The position numbers and the translations under genes are program-made. Below are positions 11,685 to 13,844 of a DNA stretch of 13,844 bases, piece after piece. Source of the stretch: JANMDU01 sp043755865 (GTDB lineage: Bacteria; Pseudomonadota; Gammaproteobacteria; Burkholderiales; Burkholderiaceae_C). The stretch is taken from assembly GCA_043755865.1 (NCBI GenBank), contig JAYUSD010000011.1, forward strand, positions 1-13,844, written 5' to 3'. The notes below the pieces were generated by a model that saw nothing but the letters and a program-made list of their open reading frames with translations, was not told the origin of the DNA and searched no databases. Positions within the stretch are counted from its first letter, which is position 1, and every line of letters starts with the position of its first letter.

Positions 11685-13495
11685 GCGCTTAAAGTTTCGT
11701 CTTTAGAGGATCGCAGCATGAAACTGCTGCTGGGCTCGGCGCTTGCGCCGGGCAGCGCGAGTTTGAGGCGCAGCAAGCGCTTATCGCGCGATATGGTGAT
11801 CACGGCGGCAGCTTTTGCTGGGCTCGCGCTGCCGCAAAGCAGGCTCAAGTCTTCGAGTTTGTGGATGCGCCAATCATCGGCGGCCAGCCATTCATCACCG
11901 GCTGCGATACCAGCAAGTTCGGCCAAGCCGCCGCGCAGCACCGTTTTTATGATCAAGCTCCCGCTGGATTCGCTCACCCGCAGCCCTAAGCGCTGCGCCA
12001 TCGGCAAAGAAGCACCGGGCTCGGGCGTGGCGCTCACGCCATGAGCAGCTAGCAATTCTTGCAGTGGCAATTCGCCGGTGCCATGCACCCAGGCGGCGAT
12101 TTCTGCTGTGTAAGAGCGGCCAGAGAGCTGGCGCAGTGCTGCGGCAAAATCATCTTCTGTGATGCCACCTTTCTTGATATCAAAGGCCTCCGATTGCGTC
12201 CACAGCAAGCGCATCACATCGTCCAGAGAAGTCTTTTTGGCGCCTTTCGTGTTTGCATCGCCAGCACGCAAACTCAAATCAAAACACAGCGCCACCAGCG
12301 AGCCCTTGGTGTAGTAGCTCACCGTGGCATTCGGCGTGTTCTCGTCTTGCCGATAATATTTCACCCAAGCATCCATGCTGGAGCTCGCCACGCTTTGCAG
12401 GTGGCGGCCTGGCGTTTGCTGCACTTGATTGATCGCCTTGGCGAGCAGGCGAAGGTATTGCGCGTGGTCAATCAGGCCTGCGCGGCGCAGCATCAAATCA
12501 TCGTAGTAGCTCGTGAAGCCCTCGAAAAACCACAGCATTCGCGTGTAATTTTCTTTTGCGTAGTCGTACTTCACAAACTCTTGTGGCTTCAAGCGCTTCA
12601 CATTCCAAGTGTGAAAATACTCGTGGCTGATCAGGCCAAGCAGGGTGGTGTAGCCCTCGGTTTGCTTCGAAATGCCTGTGCGCGGCAGATCACGGCGGCT
12701 GCAAATCAGCGCTGTGCTGTTGCGATGCTCCAAGCCGCCGTAGCCATCATCAACGGCGTTGAGCATGAAAACATATTTTTCAAATGGGGGCTTGTTCGCG
12801 GCGGTATCTGGCTTGCCGTGCCAAAACAGCATCTCGGCCTCCACGATTTTTTTCGTGTCAGAGAGCAATCGCTCGCCATCGAATGAAGCACTCGCGCCGC
12901 TGACCGTGAACGCGTGCTCGACGCCGCGCACTGTGAAATTGCCGCGCCAGAAATTGCTTATCTCAAATGGCGTATCGGCCAGATGATCGTAATCATCGAA
13001 TAGATACTCGCCGAGCAGACTTTTTGCGGCAGTTTTAGAGAGTTTTAGGGTGGTAGCCGGCGTAGATACTGCGCAGAGTGCTTCTGAATTAATAGCAACT
13101 AGCGACATCCCATGCGGCTTGCTCGTCTGGCCCTCTACGCGCACGCAAAGCGATGTGGGATTAAAAAATGCGCGCTGCGCATCAAGATAAGCTGTGCGCA
13201 CAGAATTGTCGAATGCATACACCTCGTAGATGATCTCGAGCGGCTTGGTGGCCGTGTTTTTGAAGCGCCAAGTGGATTTGTCGAGCTGATCAATAGCGCA
13301 AGCTTTGCCGCCTTGGCGCGCACTCAAATTTTGCACATGCTTTGCAAATTCGCGCACCATATAACTGCCGGGAATCCACACCGGCAGGCTGACCGTTTGC
13401 AGCCGTTCAGGTTTGGTCACGAGGAGCGTCACGCGCCAGAGGTGCCCATGCACATGGGCTGCTTCAATTCTGTAATGAACGCTCGCATTCTTCAT
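11669..13495 (-). CDS. M61 glycyl aminopeptidase-like metalloprotease with PDZ domain
   Basis: Zinc peptidase of 608 residues. An N-terminal beta domain (to about 190) contains LPVWIPGSYMVREFAKHV. The catalytic domain has GYGGLEHRNS (251-260), the M61 substrate-binding motif, HEYFH (291-295) with two zinc histidines and the general-base Glu, and WFFEGFTSYY supplying the third ligand Glu325. The C-terminal PDZ domain lies around 505-575 (GLRVSESSGSLIIKTVLRGG...AGIAAGDEWLAAD). Complete active site. No signal peptide, so cytosolic. Relatives such as Sphingomonas glycyl aminopeptidase remove N-terminal Gly/Ala; the substrate here is unknown. ATG 13495 follows AGGGTG at seven bases and lies 19 bases after murJ. 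Residues around 130-143 overlap a degenerate copy of the R repeat. Confidence 0.92.
   Translation of the reverse strand: MKNASVHYRIEAAHVHGHLWRVTLLVTKPERLQTVSLPVWIPGSYMVREFAKHVQNLSARQGGKACAIDQLDKSTWRFKNTATKPLEIIYEVYAFDNSVRTAYLDAQRAFFNPTSLCVRVEGQTSKPHGMSLVAINSEALCAVSTPATTLKLSKTAAKSLLGEYLFDDYDHLADTPFEISNFWRGNFTVRGVEHAFTVSGASASFDGERLLSDTKKIVEAEMLFWHGKPDTAANKPPFEKYVFMLNAVDDGYGGLEHRNSTALICSRRDLPRTGISKQTEGYTTLLGLISHEYFHTWNVKRLKPQEFVKYDYAKENYTRMLWFFEGFTSYYDDLMLRRAGLIDHAQYLRLLAKAINQVQQTPGRHLQSVASSSMDAWVKYYRQDENTPNATVSYYTKGSLVALCFDLSLRAGDANTKGAKKTSLDDVMRLLWTQSEAFDIKKGGITEDDFAAALRQLSGRSYTAEIAAWVHGTGELPLQELLAAHGVSATPEPGASLPMAQRLGLRVSESSGSLIIKTVLRGGLAELAGIAAGDEWLAADDWRIHKLEDLSLLCGSASPAKAAAVITISRDKRLLRLKLALPGASAEPSSSFMLRSSKDETLSAWLLG
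13077..13121 (+). repeat. Possible degenerate R-repeat copy inside the M61 gene
   Basis: Compared with R4 from its AGTGCT start, 22 of the first 28 bases match without a gap (AGTGCT..T.AA.TAATAGCA.CTA.CG). After a one- to two-base shift, CATGC-GGCTTG matches CATGCCGGCTAG in the right place. On the minus strand it encodes residues near 128-143 (HGMSLVAINSEALCA). The hairpins themselves are mostly lost. Chance resemblance is possible. Confidence 0.4.
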
Positions 13496-13514
13496 TAAAA
13501 ATCACCCTTTCATT

Positions 13515-13844
13515 TCACCGCTTGAGAAGGGCACGAATCTTCAATCCCGCTGCCCAGCATGCTCCGAAATAGATAGCGCCAGCAGCAATCAATACGCCGG
13601 CAAGGAGCCCAATCCGCTGAAAATAAACGCTTTGCATCGCAACCCAATCAACGGCCTGCGCGCTCCAAAGCAAAAATACAGCCAGCAAGCTACTAGCCGC
13701 AATCACCTGTAATGCAAACAACCCCCAGCCTTTTGATGGCACATAGATTTTGCTGCGCAGCAAACCAATGAGCAGCCACAACGCATTGAGCAGCGCGCCC
13801 AAACCAATGGAGAGTGTGAGCCCCGCGTGCAGCATGTGTGGCAC
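13515..13844 (-). CDS. murJ: MurJ lipid II flippase, C-terminal 109 residues
   Basis: Inner-membrane flippase that moves lipid II to the periplasm for peptidoglycan synthesis. Only the C-terminus is in the window; the frame is open to its right edge. Three membrane helices are visible: LTLSIGLGALLNALWLLIGL, GLFALQVIAASSLLAVFLLW and GLLAGVLIAAGAIYFGACWA. The connecting YVPSKGW is characteristic of the last helices of the MurJ/MviN family. It ends with the basic tail KIRALLKR. The stop is 19 bases before the M61 start, consistent with a shared transcript murJ-M61-DUF3108. Confidence 0.85.
   Translation of the reverse strand: MPHMLHAGLTLSIGLGALLNALWLLIGLLRSKIYVPSKGWGLFALQVIAASSLLAVFLLWSAQAVDWVAMQSVYFQRIGLLAGVLIAAGAIYFGACWAAGLKIRALLKR

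Noticed and set aside
12059..12886. 275-residue plus-strand frame opposite the M61 gene
   Set aside because: The minus frame contains the HEYFH site and flanking family motifs; the plus frame is an antisense shadow.

Overview
The window looks like a chromosomal segment of a Burkholderiales beta-proteobacterium, most likely from or near the Comamonadaceae. This is an inference from gene content: a Bug-type tripartite tricarboxylate solute-binding protein, a flavin monooxygenase coupled to a DUF2783 protein, a DUF3108/M61 pair beside murJ, and GC-rich coding with short AT-rich palindromic repeats between genes. I see no phage genes, integrase, insertion sequence or CRISPR array.

Layout, left to right. 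(1) Positions 1-1574, minus strand: a gamma-class N6-adenine DNA methyltransferase cut by the window edge, lower in GC than the rest where I counted. (2) 1714-2863: a vapBC toxin-antitoxin operon (minus strand) with a palindromic operator, bracketed by two direct, diverged copies of an ~85 bp repeat (A and B). (3) 2899-3582: a serine carboxylesterase on the minus strand, divergent from (4). Between them lies a ~170 bp imperfect palindrome resembling a foldback element. (4) 3857-7840, plus strand: VOC metalloprotein, Bug periplasmic binding protein, FAD aromatic-ring monooxygenase and DUF2783 protein, probably uptake and oxidation of an aromatic acid whose identity cannot be read from the sequence. 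(5) 8093-8467: an unrecognised 124-residue protein with a hairpin leader, sharing a bidirectional terminator with a CAU-anticodon tRNA on the minus strand (probably tRNA-Ile2). (6) 8744-10374: hipBA on the minus strand, bracketed by two direct copies of a 66 bp three-hairpin repeat. (7) 10563-13844, minus strand: murJ (C-terminal part), an M61 glycyl aminopeptidase-like protein with a PDZ domain, and a DUF3108 envelope protein, probably one transcription unit.

The most interesting material is non-coding. A 66 bp element (R1-R4, three consecutive hairpins) occurs four times between genes, and a fifth degenerate copy appears to lie inside the M61 coding sequence. One copy ends exactly at the start codon of the monooxygenase. 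Both toxin-antitoxin modules are flanked by direct repeats, of a different family in each case. I found no convincing new multi-gene system; the main candidates for something undescribed are the repeat families, the foldback element and the unassigned catabolic cluster.
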